From NCBI RefSeq assembly GCF_045446075.1, contig NZ_JBJJBQ010000007.1, positions 1-64,000 on the forward strand: a stretch of DNA of 64,000 nucleotides, written 5' to 3'. The notes beneath the pieces were generated by a model, which saw only the letters and a list, made by a program, of their open reading frames with translations, was not told the DNA's origin and ran no database searches. Each line of letters begins with the position of its first letter. Positions within the stretch are counted from its first letter, which is position 1. The DNA comes from Flavisericum labens (GTDB taxonomy: Bacteria > Bacteroidota > Bacteroidia > Flavobacteriales > Flavobacteriaceae). Of this stretch, positions 8,716 to 16,710 are shown in pieces. Both the position numbers and the translations under genes were made by a program.

Positions 8716-9273
8716 CTATTTGGTTTCCGCTTCCGAAAGTATAAAAGGATAAGCTCCTTTTACTTGTTGCAGTTCTTCGTTTGATAGGTCGTCGGTAATT
8801 TTTTTAAGTACGTTTATACTATAAGCTTGACGTAATTCATAGTAGGCTTTTGTCAATTCATTTTGAACGGCAACGTAGGTTCCGTAAGTTGTTTGTTTTG
8901 TATTTTGAAGGGAAATCACTGCCTTTTTAGGGTTGTCAGACGCATCAATAACCTGTATTCCATGGCAATATTTACAGGTGCCATCACCGTTATTGTCTAG
9001 GAATTGTTTGGTAATCTCTTTTAAATCTTCAATAGCGATGATGTTATTTTCAACCATGATTTCGTCATTATTGTTAATTTCGATACGTAAAATATTGCGC
9101 TCTAACTTAATACTGCTGCAATCTACTCCTGGAGGGCATTCCTCTGGAAGGACTCGGTTAATACCTTCATCCGAAGAAATAGTGGCAGTTACTAAAAAGA
9201 AAATAAGTAATAAAAAGGCAATGTCTGCCATAGAGCCCGCATTGACCTCTGGAATTAGTTTTGAATGTCTCAT
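8716..9273 (-). CDS. exbD: ExbD/TolR-family biopolymer transport protein
   Basis: A 185-residue inner-membrane protein with a short cytoplasmic N terminus, one transmembrane helix (about residues 15-34, SMADIAFLLLIFFLVTATI) and a periplasmic domain. Asp17 at the head of the helix matches the conserved proton-pathway Asp of ExbD/TolR. Family members pair with ExbB/TolQ to energise TonB-dependent transport or envelope processes. There is no exbB or tonB gene beside it here, so it is an orphan and must use a partner from elsewhere. The periplasmic part carries CSSIK and CKYCHG cysteines, longer than minimal ExbD (about 140 aa), as seen in Bacteroidota paralogues. Confidence 0.88.
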   Translation of the reverse strand: MRHSKLIPEVNAGSMADIAFLLLIFFLVTATISSDEGINRVLPEECPPGVDCSSIKLERNILRIEINNNDEIMVENNIIAIEDLKEITKQFLDNNGDGTCKYCHGIQVIDASDNPKKAVISLQNTKQTTYGTYVAVQNELTKAYYELRQAYSINVLKKITDDLSNEELQQVKGAYPFILSEAETK

Positions 9274-9343
9274 GATTATAGTTTTTAACTGTTAATAAAA
9301 ACTTAAATCACAAAAATAATACCGTAAATGATTAATTTATAGA

Positions 9344-9478
9344 TTAATGGGCGTAACGCTTAGCGCCTTTCCAAAGGGTTGTACTCAGAAGCCGAAAATC
9401 TATAATTCGTTTACTTGTATAAAGATTTTCTTTGGTGATGATGTTTAATCGTCGTGATATTTTGGTGATGGATTTCAT
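9344..9478 (-). CDS. Possible 44-aa basic microprotein
   Basis: A short ORF (MKSITKISRRLNIITKEN..., ending KGAKRYAH) preceded by an A-rich leader, ATCAATCAAAATTTAAATC, which resembles the leaders of the two microprotein ORFs immediately upstream on the same strand. It is strongly basic, with no signal peptide or recognisable domain. It lies 70 bp before exbD in the same direction. A longer reading that begins at 9577 would run through the neighbouring microprotein in another frame and is not credible. Coding status is uncertain. Confidence 0.35.
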   Translation of the reverse strand: MKSITKISRRLNIITKENLYTSKRIIDFRLLSTTLWKGAKRYAH

Positions 9479-9527
9479 TTTTTTTGATTTAAATTTTGAT
9501 TGATGAAAGAGTAGGAGGAAAAAGACG

Positions 9528-9617
9528 TTACGATCTGTAACGTCTCTTGTTGTTCCATACATGGCTTTTTGTGCCATTAGTGGTATCTGTTAATTGATTA
9601 GTGTTTAAGGTTCTCAT
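9528..9617 (-). CDS. 29-aa microprotein, paralogue of the next ORF
   Basis: A tiny ORF starting MRTLNTNQLTDTTNGTKSH and ending NNKRRYRS. It aligns without gaps to the 28-aa ORF at 9679-9765: both have MRTLN-NQL, NGTKSH, WN and KRRYR. The upstream leader (ATCAATCAAAAATTAAA) is also shared. Conservation of protein sequence and of leader between neighbours suggests real tandemly duplicated genes, not chance ORFs. The product is small, polar and ends in a basic RRYR tail. No known family is recognised. Confidence 0.5.
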   Translation of the reverse strand: MRTLNTNQLTDTTNGTKSHVWNNKRRYRS

Positions 9618-9678
9618 GACTGTTTAATTTTTGATTGATTTTAAATTGATTGATAAAATAAGACTGTTAAGTATAAAC

Positions 9679-9765
9679 TTATCTGTAACGTCTTTTTGTG
9701 TTCCACTCATGGCTTTTGGTACCATTTAAAGTTCCTGATAATTGGTTGTTGTTTAAAGTTCTCAT
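9679..9765 (-). CDS. 28-aa microprotein, paralogue of the preceding ORF
   Basis: ORF reading MRTLNNNQLSGTLNGTKSH and ending NTKRRYR. It is the promoter-proximal copy of the duplicated microprotein pair. About 19 of 28 positions are identical with the copy at 9528-9617, and differences fall mostly in the middle. The leader ATCAATCAAAAATTAAA is located just before the ATG. Function unknown; candidates are a leader peptide, a small regulatory or ribosome-associated peptide, or a secreted signal, none of which the sequence can discriminate. Confidence 0.5.
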   Translation of the reverse strand: MRTLNNNQLSGTLNGTKSHEWNTKRRYR

Positions 9766-10006
9766 GATTTTAATTTTTGATTGATTAATAAATAATTGTT
9801 GTTTTTTGATTATACTAAATAGACGACCAAAGATTAATTTTGTTACAGTACTATGTATAACATAGTAATAAATTAACATATTTTAACATATTAAAGGGAT
9901 AAAGTCATAAAAATTGAATAATCATAAAACAAAATTAATTAGGTACGATTATTGCTAAAATCTTCATAAAACGTGCAATAGGGTACTTCAATTTAAAAGA
10001 AAGAAA

Positions 10007-10014
10007 TATCTTTG
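10007..10014 (+). promoter_or_regulatory. Candidate -7 element before the 10057 gene
   Basis: TATCTTTG matches TAnnTTTG and lies about 43 bp upstream of the chosen ATG at 10057. Because it overlaps the alternative TTG start at 10012, it argues for the downstream ATG as the true start. No clear upstream TTG element is seen at 19-20 bp. Confidence 0.4.
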
Positions 10015-10056
10015 GAGTTGAATATTAGCCCGCGAAACCTAAATCGTATAAGATTA

Positions 10057-10731
10057 ATGAAACCTTATATTTTATTTGTGTCATTACTTTTCTTAACGCT
10101 ATCGGCCCAATCTCAAATTGATAGCAGAAAGAAATCTGTGGCAATTCCTGCTGTAGAAACTGAAAACGACTCGGTTGATTCTAGTCCTTTAACTCCATCA
10201 ACACCTATTGATAAAGAGGAATTAGGAATGAACATGCCAAAGGTTACCCCAAATTTAGAAATGCCCAAAAAGGAATTTTCTATGTTTCCTGAAGAAAAGT
10301 TTAGAAATCCAGGTGAGCTTTATACTAAGCAAATTGAAAAAAATATTGAAAATATAAAACTCAGTAAAGAAGAGGTCGAGGCTAGGAATGGTAGTACTAC
10401 CGACCAATATTTTGGTGACTTTAAAAGTAAAGCTAAGTTTGTGAACATAGTGTATCGCGACCATGGCTATACCGACGGCGATATGATTCAGGTGCGCGTA
10501 AACGACGATGTGGTTAAAGCACGTGTGTTTTTAAATGGAGGCTACAGTGGTTTTAAACTCGATTTACAAAAAGGTTTTAATAAAATCGATTTTGTGGCTT
10601 TAAACCAAGGCGATTCTGGCCCCAATACAGCAGAATTTAAAGTTATTGATGATAAAGGCATGGTAGTTTCACATAACCAATGGAACTTGGCTACTGGTGT
10701 AAAGGCTACGGTTATTGTTGTTAAGGAGTAA
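10057..10731 (+). CDS. Secreted hypothetical protein (flavobacterial)
   Basis: A 224-residue exported protein. The ATG at 10057 gives a clean signal peptide (MKPYILFVSLLFLTLSAQSQ); the upstream in-frame TTG at 10012 would add a polar stretch ahead of it and is rejected. After a low-complexity Pro/Ser/Glu linker (about residues 30-85), the C-terminal ~100 residues form a compact beta-rich domain (FVNIVYRDHGYTDGDMIQVR, VFLNGGYSGFKLDL, GFNKIDFVALNQGDSGPNTAEF) with an Ig/fibronectin-like look. No sorting domain is visible, so it is probably periplasmic. I do not recognise a named family. Confidence 0.75.
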   Translation: MKPYILFVSLLFLTLSAQSQIDSRKKSVAIPAVETENDSVDSSPLTPSTPIDKEELGMNMPKVTPNLEMPKKEFSMFPEEKFRNPGELYTKQIEKNIENIKLSKEEVEARNGSTTDQYFGDFKSKAKFVNIVYRDHGYTDGDMIQVRVNDDVVKARVFLNGGYSGFKLDLQKGFNKIDFVALNQGDSGPNTAEFKVIDDKGMVVSHNQWNLATGVKATVIVVKE

Positions 10732-10765
10732 TATTTTTATTACTTTAGTGTAAATATTTCTTACC

Positions 10766-11305
10766 ATGAGGAACAACTACTTATTAATTTTTTTTTTACT
10801 CATTACTTTTTTAGGGTTTTCTCAACAACCTGATATTGATAATGGCAATTGGTTCTTGATTCACTTACATTTTAATTCTGAAAATTACAACAGACCTATA
10901 CGAGCAGATGGAGGCCCAATAATAACCGAAATTACCTCGAAAAATAATGTAAATGCTTATTTTAGTACTCGGGTTTGCGATACTTGGTTTGGCGATGTTT
11001 TAATTGATTCTGCTAACTCAAAAATTACTTTTTATGGCTTTGGTTCGACATTAGGCGGTTGCATTCCTGTGGAGGATTACGTTGAAAATTTCGACAATGA
11101 TTTTGCTCAATTTTTTCAGGCTGATATTAGTGAAGGCACAAAATTTGAATATCAGTTAATTGAAGAAAACTTAGACCAACCGAGGGAATTAATAATTACC
11201 GATTACGATGATAATTATGCACGCTATTATTTTAACACTTTAAATACCAAAAAAACTTCTTCAGCTTTCTATTTTTCTATTTTTCTATTTACCCCAATCC
11301 CGTAA
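10766..11305 (+). CDS. Secreted T9SS cargo gene, reading frame broken at an 8-bp tandem repeat
   Basis: The frame encodes 179 residues: a signal peptide (MRNNYLLIFFLLITFLGFSQ), then a beta-rich domain beginning NGNWFLIHLHFNSEN with a CDTW and a GGCIPVEDY cysteine. It ends in an abnormal tail, FYFSIFLFTPIP. The tail is produced where three copies of TTCTATTT (11267-11290) shift the frame; the following DNA (11291-11502) encodes a normal type A T9SS sorting domain in another frame. With one 8-bp unit fewer, the junction would read AFYFSIYPNPVKDKL and give a protein of about 242 residues. As written, the product would be exported to the periplasm but not secreted by T9SS. It could be a phase-variable OFF state, a recent mutation or a sequencing error. 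Confidence 0.8.
   Translation: MRNNYLLIFFLLITFLGFSQQPDIDNGNWFLIHLHFNSENYNRPIRADGGPIITEITSKNNVNAYFSTRVCDTWFGDVLIDSANSKITFYGFGSTLGGCIPVEDYVENFDNDFAQFFQADISEGTKFEYQLIEENLDQPRELIITDYDDNYARYYFNTLNTKKTSSAFYFSIFLFTPIP
11267..11290 (+). repeat. Three tandem copies of the octamer TTCTATTT at a frame break
   Basis: Three exact head-to-tail copies of an 8-bp unit lie inside the coding region of the T9SS cargo gene. Because 8 is not a multiple of 3, each gain or loss of a unit changes the frame. Two copies restore fusion to the sorting domain. Confidence 0.9.
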
Positions 11306-11502
11306 AGGACAAACTATTTATTTCTTCTTCAAACAATTCAAAATACTATAACATCGAAATCTATGATTTTCTTGGTAAGCTGAAAATTTCGGGAAACTTG
11401 ATAACCGAATCTGTAAATGTTGAAAGCTTATCAAAAGGTTTTTATTTTCTTTTGATAAAAGATGATGAAGGATGTTCGGTAACTAAAAAATTTATTAAAT
11501 AG
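11291..11502 (+). pseudogene. Out-of-frame T9SS type A C-terminal sorting domain
   Basis: Read in the frame ending with TAG at 11500-11502, this segment gives YPNPVKDKLFISS, then YNIEIYDFLGKLKISG, then SLSKGFYFLLIKDD and ends TKKFIK. This is a complete type A sorting domain (YPNPV start, GFYFL core, K-rich end). It is separated from its signal peptide and passenger domain by the frame break at the octamer repeat, and no independent start codon or leader serves it. The stop is 1 base away from the aldo/keto reductase stop on the other strand. Confidence 0.85.
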
Positions 11503-11503
11503 C

Positions 11504-12517
11504 TTACCCAACAATTCCATCAATCAATTTTAACTCATCTTCAGTAAATTTTAAATTTTCAAGCGATTTCACATTTTCCTTCAACTGATTGGAAGAACTT
11601 GCTCCAAGCAATACAGAAGCCACTTGTGGTTGTCTTAGAATCCAGGAAATGGCCATTTGCGATAGTTTTTGTCCGCGTTGTTGAGCCATAGCATTCAACC
11701 GCTGAATTTTATCCAGATTATTGGAAACCGTTTCTTTTTCCAAATACGTTAAATTTCTTGCCGCCCGAGAACCTTCAGGAATACCATTCAAATATTTATC
11801 AGTAAGCATACCTTGGGCTAATGGAGAAAACGCAATACAACCTACACCATTATGTTCTAAGGTATTTAGAAGTCCATTTTCCACCCATCTATCGAACATT
11901 GAATATCGAGCTTGGTGCAGTATAAAAGGCACATTTAACGCTTTTAGAATTTTTGCGGCTTCCGCTGTTTCTTTTGGTCCATAATTAGAAATGCCTACAT
12001 AAAGGGCTTTTCCTTGACGAACGATATCCGCCAATGCCCCCATGGTTTCTTCCAAAGGCGTTTCGGGGTCTGGACGGTGGTGATAAAAAATATCAACATA
12101 ATCTAACCCCATTCGTTTTAGGCTTTGGTCTAAACTGGCAATCAAATATTTTCGAGAGCCAAGATTACCGTAAGGCCCTGGCCACATATCGTAACCCGCT
12201 TTGCTGGCAATAAAAAGCTCGTCTCTGTAAGGTCTGAAATCTTTCTTGAAAATAGTGCCGAAATTTTCTTCAGCCGAACCATATGGCGGTCCATAATTAT
12301 TCGCTAAATCGAAATGAACAATACCTAAATCAAACGCGGTTCGTAAAATATCTCGTCCGTTTTGAATACAATCAACAAACCCAAAATTATGCCATAAACC
12401 GATAGATAAAGCAGGTAAAAGCACTCCACTATTCCCAGTTCTATTATATGCCATGGAATCATAGCGTTTGGCATCTGCTAAATAATTTTTTACTTCAGAT
12501 TTGTCGTTTATCTCCAT
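11504..12517 (-). CDS. Aldo/keto reductase (MgrA/YghZ-like L-glyceraldehyde 3-phosphate reductase)
   Basis: A 337-residue NADPH-dependent (alpha/beta)8-barrel reductase. The tetrad can be assigned: Asp and Tyr in FDLANNYGP, Lys in IASKAGYDM and His in IFYHHRPDP. The nucleotide-binding end of the barrel carries SPLAQGMLTDKYL and the loop VASVLLGASS. The long N-terminal extension (LADAKRYDSMAYNRTG) and GNLGSRKYLIASLDQSL match the YghZ/Kv-beta-like branch of about 330-346 residues. It probably detoxifies reactive aldehydes. It stands alone, convergent with the interrupted T9SS cargo gene. Branch assignment is from motif memory. Confidence 0.88.
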   Translation of the reverse strand: MEINDKSEVKNYLADAKRYDSMAYNRTGNSGVLLPALSIGLWHNFGFVDCIQNGRDILRTAFDLGIVHFDLANNYGPPYGSAEENFGTIFKKDFRPYRDELFIASKAGYDMWPGPYGNLGSRKYLIASLDQSLKRMGLDYVDIFYHHRPDPETPLEETMGALADIVRQGKALYVGISNYGPKETAEAAKILKALNVPFILHQARYSMFDRWVENGLLNTLEHNGVGCIAFSPLAQGMLTDKYLNGIPEGSRAARNLTYLEKETVSNNLDKIQRLNAMAQQRGQKLSQMAISWILRQPQVASVLLGASSSNQLKENVKSLENLKFTEDELKLIDGIVG

Positions 12518-12680
12518 GAAAGTTGAATTTGTTTTTGTAAAAATATAAATTTAAACAGAGCTTGCGATTTTATTGTCCTTAATAAAAAATTAAATTTTTA
12601 GAAGGTTTACATAAGGACTTAAAAACAACATATTTAAGTTTAATTGTTAATATTACTTAATAATTTTAATACGAACATAC

Positions 12681-12710
12681 TTGATAAACCCTTTAAAGAT
12701 GTTATTTTTG
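12681..12710 (+). promoter_or_regulatory. Bacteroidota-type promoter of the helicase gene
   Basis: TTG at 12681-12683, a 19-bp spacer and TATTTTTG at 12703-12710 match the TTG-N19-TAnnTTTG promoter. The ATG of the helicase is 20 bp beyond the -7 element, predicting a very short leader. Confidence 0.65.
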
Positions 12711-12730
12711 CACGTTGCAAAATTTAAAGT

Positions 12731-14290
12731 ATGTCGATTACCAAAGCAGAATTAGAGTTAGAAGAACGTTCAGAAGGGAAAAAGCTATACAGTTACCAAA
12801 AAGGCGCTATTGATAAAATATTTACGGCCTTTGAAGAATCGCCAGACGATTACCATTTGCTATATCAGTTGCCAACTGGAGGAGGTAAAACCGTTATATT
12901 TTCAGAAATAGTTAGGCAATATCTTAAACATCACCAAAAGAAAGTTTTGGTGATGACCCACCGGATTGAGTTATGCAAACAAACATCTGGGATGCTGACA
13001 GAATTCGGGGTTTTAAACAAGGTGGTGGATAGTAAAGCGGATTTAAGCGACCAAGCGGACTATAGCTGTTTTGTGGCCATGGTTGAAACATTAAACAATA
13101 GGTTGAATGATGATAAGTTGGATATATCGGATATTGGTCTTGTAATTATAGATGAAGCCCATTACAACTCCTTTACAAAACTGTTTAAATTTTTTAGTCA
13201 GTCGTTTATTTTGGGTGTTACGGCAACGCCATTAAGTTCTAGCATTGAACTGCCAATGACCGATAATTATGATGAGTTGATTGTTGGTGAAAGCATAGAA
13301 TCGCTTATAGAAAATGGTTTCTTGGCACGCGCCGAAATGTTTACTTATAATGTGGGATTAACATCGCTTGTAGTTGGCGCCAACGGGGATTACACAGTAA
13401 AATCTTCGGAAGATTTATATACGGCCGACGACATGCTTTCTAAGTTAATGCAGGCTTATGAAGAACGTTCGAAAAATAAAAAGACATTAATTTTCAATAA
13501 TGGTATTACCACCTCGTTGCATGTTTACGATACCTTCAGAAGGGCTGGTTACCCCATAGCACACTTAGACAATACCAATACGAAAAAGGAACGTGCGCTC
13601 ATCTTAAAATGGTTCAAGAAAACACCTGGAGCTATTTTAACTTCGGTAAGTATATTAACCACTGGTTTTGATGAGCCTTCGGTGGAAAGTATCATCTTAA
13701 ACCGTGCAACCAAATCATTGACACTTTATTATCAAATGATTGGTCGTGGTTCACGTATTTTAAAAGATAAAAAGGCGTTTACCGTAATAGACCTTGGAAA
13801 CAATTTCCATCGATTTGGTCCATGGGGCGACGATTTAGATTGGCAGCGTATTTTTAAATCGCCAACATATTATCTGGACGCCATTCTAAGTGATGAGGAA
13901 CTTGAAAGTAATTTCAGGTATGAAATGCCAGATGAATTGCGCGCCGAGTTTTCAAAATCTGAAGAAGTCTATTTTGATGTTCAAAAAACGTATGTGGATT
14001 CTATTCGAAATGGTGAATCTTCAAAAGTGGTTTTGGAACGCTCCATTGCGCAGCACGGCAAAATTTGTATTGAAAACAGCGAAGATGTTTATGATGCCTT
14101 GGCACTTGCAAAAATGTTAGGTGACGATATCGACTTTCGAATAGGTCGTTACACCAAATGTATTAGTAAAAGCACCTATAATTTTGTGGAATGGTTAAAG
14201 GGTGATTATAGAAAGAAGCTAAATTCGTACTTACGCTCTAATTTTGACGAAGTTTTTGAAGAAATCCATGGTTATCCGCCAGAAGATTAA
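12731..14290 (+). CDS. DEAD/DEAH-box superfamily II helicase
   Basis: A 519-residue helicase of the type III restriction/RadD-like group. The first RecA domain has motif I PTGGGKT (48-54), motif Ia VMTHRIEL, motif II DEAH (141-144) and motif III GVTATP (near 161). The second carries LIFNNGITTS, SILTTGFDEP and the motif VI QMIGRGSR (near 336). The C-terminal ~170 residues have no recognised domain. It should couple ATP hydrolysis to nucleic-acid remodelling; the substrate is unknown. No methylase or nuclease gene is adjacent, so I do not read it as part of a restriction system. Confidence 0.88.
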   Translation: MSITKAELELEERSEGKKLYSYQKGAIDKIFTAFEESPDDYHLLYQLPTGGGKTVIFSEIVRQYLKHHQKKVLVMTHRIELCKQTSGMLTEFGVLNKVVDSKADLSDQADYSCFVAMVETLNNRLNDDKLDISDIGLVIIDEAHYNSFTKLFKFFSQSFILGVTATPLSSSIELPMTDNYDELIVGESIESLIENGFLARAEMFTYNVGLTSLVVGANGDYTVKSSEDLYTADDMLSKLMQAYEERSKNKKTLIFNNGITTSLHVYDTFRRAGYPIAHLDNTNTKKERALILKWFKKTPGAILTSVSILTTGFDEPSVESIILNRATKSLTLYYQMIGRGSRILKDKKAFTVIDLGNNFHRFGPWGDDLDWQRIFKSPTYYLDAILSDEELESNFRYEMPDELRAEFSKSEEVYFDVQKTYVDSIRNGESSKVVLERSIAQHGKICIENSEDVYDALALAKMLGDDIDFRIGRYTKCISKSTYNFVEWLKGDYRKKLNSYLRSNFDEVFEEIHGYPPED

Positions 14291-14390
14291 TAATTCTAGC
14301 ATTTTAGCGACACTTTATAGCTATAGCATTAAAAATAAGGAGTATCTTGCAGGATATTTAATCCACTAAAAATTCTGGTAATTATAAACT

Positions 14391-14843
14391 ATGGCAAAAT
14401 CACAGACTACATTTAACAAAATTGAAAAGGAAAAAAAACGCCTAAAAAAAAGGGAAGAAAAGCAAAAGAAAAAGGAAGCTCGGCGCGCCGAAGCTAAGGA
14501 AAACCCAAAAGGCATCCAATTTGCTTATGTAGACTTTAATGGCAATTTAACCGATACGCCTCCCGATCCTTCTATGCGTGAAAAAATAAAGGCTGAAAAC
14601 ATTGAAGTAGGTATTCCTAAAAAAGAAGATAGACCAGAAGAAGAAATCGCTGCAAAAGAAGGTAAAGTATCGTTTTTTGACCATTCAAAAGGTTTTGGGT
14701 TTATTTTAGATAGCATCAACCAAGAAAAGTATTTTGTTCATGTCTCAGGTTTGATTGACGAAATTCAAGAAAACGACAAGGTAACTTATGAATTAGAGCG
14801 TGGCCAAAAAGGAATGAATGCGGTTAATGTCAAGAAGATTTAG
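14391..14843 (+). CDS. Cold-shock domain protein with charged N-terminal extension
   Basis: A 150-residue protein. The first ~45 residues are extremely lysine/glutamate-rich (runs such as EKEKKRLKKREEKQKKKE), predicted to be a charged helix. Residues about 85-150 form a cold-shock domain: EGKVSFFDHSKGFGFI carries the RNP1-type KGFGFI motif, and EKYFVHVSGL corresponds to RNP2 (FVH). CSD proteins bind single-stranded RNA/DNA and melt RNA structure. The extended architecture is common in flavobacteria and differs from the short ~70 aa CspA. It lies 100 bp downstream of the helicase, consistent with an RNA-related pairing, though co-transcription is not shown. Confidence 0.9.
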   Translation: MAKSQTTFNKIEKEKKRLKKREEKQKKKEARRAEAKENPKGIQFAYVDFNGNLTDTPPDPSMREKIKAENIEVGIPKKEDRPEEEIAAKEGKVSFFDHSKGFGFILDSINQEKYFVHVSGLIDEIQENDKVTYELERGQKGMNAVNVKKI

Positions 14844-14870
14844 TCTATCGATTAGTTTTCATAAAAATTT

Positions 14871-15785
14871 ATGGGAATACCTCGAAAAAGCATAACTATC
14901 GCATTAGCATTTTTTGCAATTTATGTTATTTGGGGCTCTACATACCTGTTAAATAAAATAGCCGTTTCAGAATTACCGCCTTTAAAACTGGCATCCATAC
15001 GTTTCTTGGCGGCAGGAATTTTTGTTTTTATTATTGCTAAGCTCTTAAAGGTTAATATTTCCATAAGTAAAGAACAGTTAAAAAATACGATTATTGCCGG
15101 GTTTTTGTTTCTAACCTTCGGTAATGGGGTAGTGGTTTGGGCACTAAAGTTTGTAGACAGTGGTTTTGCTGCTTTAGAAATTTCTGCGCAGCCCTTGGTG
15201 GTTCTTATTTTAATGCGATTTATCCAGGACAAAAAAATAACCGCCATGGCCTACATTGGAGTAGTTTTAGGTTTTATTGGTATTTATCTACTGGTAAGTC
15301 AAAAACAACTCATTAGTCAAGAAGGGCAGGTTATAGGTATGCTCATGATTTTTGTTTGCATGATTAGCTGGGCTTACGGCAGTTTATTTGTTGGTAAGGC
15401 CAATTTACCTTCAAACTTTTTTGTGAATACTGGTTATCAAATGCTATCCGGTGGAATGATGTTAGCTATAGCCAGCTTCTGTTTGGGTGAAACTTGGTCC
15501 TCACCATTAATTTGGAGCCCTAAAGTGCAATGGGCCATGCTGCTACTTATAGTTTTCGGAAGCATTATTGCTTTTACAGCATTTAATTTTCTCTTAAAGG
15601 AAGTTTCTCCAGAAAAAGTGGCTACCAATACTTATGTAAATCCTATTATCGCATTAATTTTGGGTTGGTATATTTTAGATGAAACCATTACAACGCAATC
15701 TATTGTTGCTGCAGCCATCTTACTCACAGGTGTTTATTTTATCAATACCAACCGCGTTATAAAACCTAGAGGTATTGGACGTTAA
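14871..15785 (+). CDS. EamA-family (DMT) transporter
   Basis: A 304-residue membrane protein with about ten predicted helices in two EamA repeats (about 5-140 and 150-295). The start (ALAFFAIYVIWGSTYLLNKIA, then PPLKLASIRFLAAG) is typical of the drug/metabolite transporter superfamily, YedA/RhaT branch. It likely exports small metabolites or amino acids across the inner membrane. Its last 11 bases overlap the start of the next gene, another EamA protein, so the two are translationally coupled and could act as a pair. Substrate unknown. Confidence 0.88.
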   Translation: MGIPRKSITIALAFFAIYVIWGSTYLLNKIAVSELPPLKLASIRFLAAGIFVFIIAKLLKVNISISKEQLKNTIIAGFLFLTFGNGVVVWALKFVDSGFAALEISAQPLVVLILMRFIQDKKITAMAYIGVVLGFIGIYLLVSQKQLISQEGQVIGMLMIFVCMISWAYGSLFVGKANLPSNFFVNTGYQMLSGGMMLAIASFCLGETWSSPLIWSPKVQWAMLLLIVFGSIIAFTAFNFLLKEVSPEKVATNTYVNPIIALILGWYILDETITTQSIVAAAILLTGVYFINTNRVIKPRGIGR

Positions 15786-16620
15786 GAAAGCCATTAAATA
15801 CATGTTAATCAGTACTATGGCGTTTGCTTGCATGAATGCTACGGTTAAGCACTTAAGCGAGGTTAATTCGTATCAAATTGTGTTTTTTAGGTCTTTGGGT
15901 TCGTTATTTTTCACTTTCGGGTTTTTAATTAAGAACAAAATTCCCATCATTGGAAAGAACAATACACTGCTCATATTGCGGTCTATTACCGGAGCAACTT
16001 CCATGCTGTTGTTTTTTATGTCTGTAAAGTATTTATCGGTTGGCACAGCGGTTTCGTTGCGCTACATCGCACCCATTTTTGCTGCTATTTTTGCTGTTTT
16101 TTTATTACGTGAACACGTTAGGCCTTGGCAATGGGTATTTTTCGTTATATCTTTTTTAGGGGTTTTGGTGCTAAAAGGATTGGATAAGGAGTTGAATTCC
16201 TACGGACTTACTCTTGTACTAATCGCTTCCGTTTTAAGTGGTTTGGTTTATGTGATTATCAGTAAGATTGGGAAAAGTGAACACCCCGTTGTAATTGTAA
16301 ACTATTTCATGGTTGTTGCCACTATTTTGGGAGGGGTGCTCTCCATTGGAAATTGGGTGACACCTAAAGGCACAGAGTGGATATTCCTTTTTAGTTTGGG
16401 GGTTTTTGGCTATTTCGGACAAATTTTTATGACCAAAGCCTTTCAAACCGCAACTACCAATATAATTGCTCCCATCAAGTATGTTGAAGTCATTTTCACC
16501 ACTATTATAGGCATAACATTGTTTAACGAAATTTATACCTTTTGGAGCCTTTTGGGCATAACTTTAATTATTGTTGGTATGGTGCTCAATGTATGGTATA
16601 AATCTAAGTTTAAAAGATAA
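15775..16620 (+). CDS. EamA-family (DMT) transporter, second of the pair
   Basis: A 281-residue ten-helix protein (AIKYMLISTMAFACMNATVKHL at the N terminus, FFRSLGSLFF, then the second repeat from about 140). It begins with a TTG codon that overlaps the previous stop; this start is preferred because the next in-frame ATG (15802) would clip the basic DVKKAIKY stretch just before helix 1. It belongs to a different branch of the DMT superfamily from its neighbour, closer to the RibN/S-adenosylmethionine-type carriers, so the pair does not look like a recent tandem duplicate. Substrate unknown. Confidence 0.85.
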   Translation: MDVKKAIKYMLISTMAFACMNATVKHLSEVNSYQIVFFRSLGSLFFTFGFLIKNKIPIIGKNNTLLILRSITGATSMLLFFMSVKYLSVGTAVSLRYIAPIFAAIFAVFLLREHVRPWQWVFFVISFLGVLVLKGLDKELNSYGLTLVLIASVLSGLVYVIISKIGKSEHPVVIVNYFMVVATILGGVLSIGNWVTPKGTEWIFLFSLGVFGYFGQIFMTKAFQTATTNIIAPIKYVEVIFTTIIGITLFNEIYTFWSLLGITLIIVGMVLNVWYKSKFKR

Positions 16621-16650
16621 AAAGGCATTCGGACTACAAAATATTTACTC

Positions 16651-16681
16651 TTGTCAAAAATTTTTGGTATTCGTATTTTTG
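16651..16681 (+). promoter_or_regulatory. Bacteroidota-type promoter of the GT9 gene
   Basis: TTG (16651-16653), a 20-bp spacer and TATTTTTG (16674-16681) match the consensus; the GT9 ATG at 16711 follows 29 bp later. Confidence 0.6.
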
Positions 16682-16710
16682 TTCGATTTTTATAACCACT
16701 ATTTAAAAAC

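Noticed and set aside
9344..9577. 77-aa reading frame on the minus strand (MAQKAMYGTTRD...)
   Set aside because: It overlaps the 29-aa paralogue in another frame. The protein-level match between the 29- and 28-aa ORFs supports that frame instead; only the 3' 44 codons are kept as a possible separate ORF.
11267..11290. Programmed ribosomal frameshifting as the explanation for the split T9SS gene
   Set aside because: No typical slippery heptamer plus downstream stem is evident, whereas a one-unit change in the octamer repeat restores the frame exactly. It remains possible but is the weaker explanation.
12731..14290. Restriction-modification or defence system around the DEAH helicase
   Set aside because: No methylase, nuclease or other defence gene accompanies it; the neighbours are an aldo/keto reductase and a cold-shock protein.
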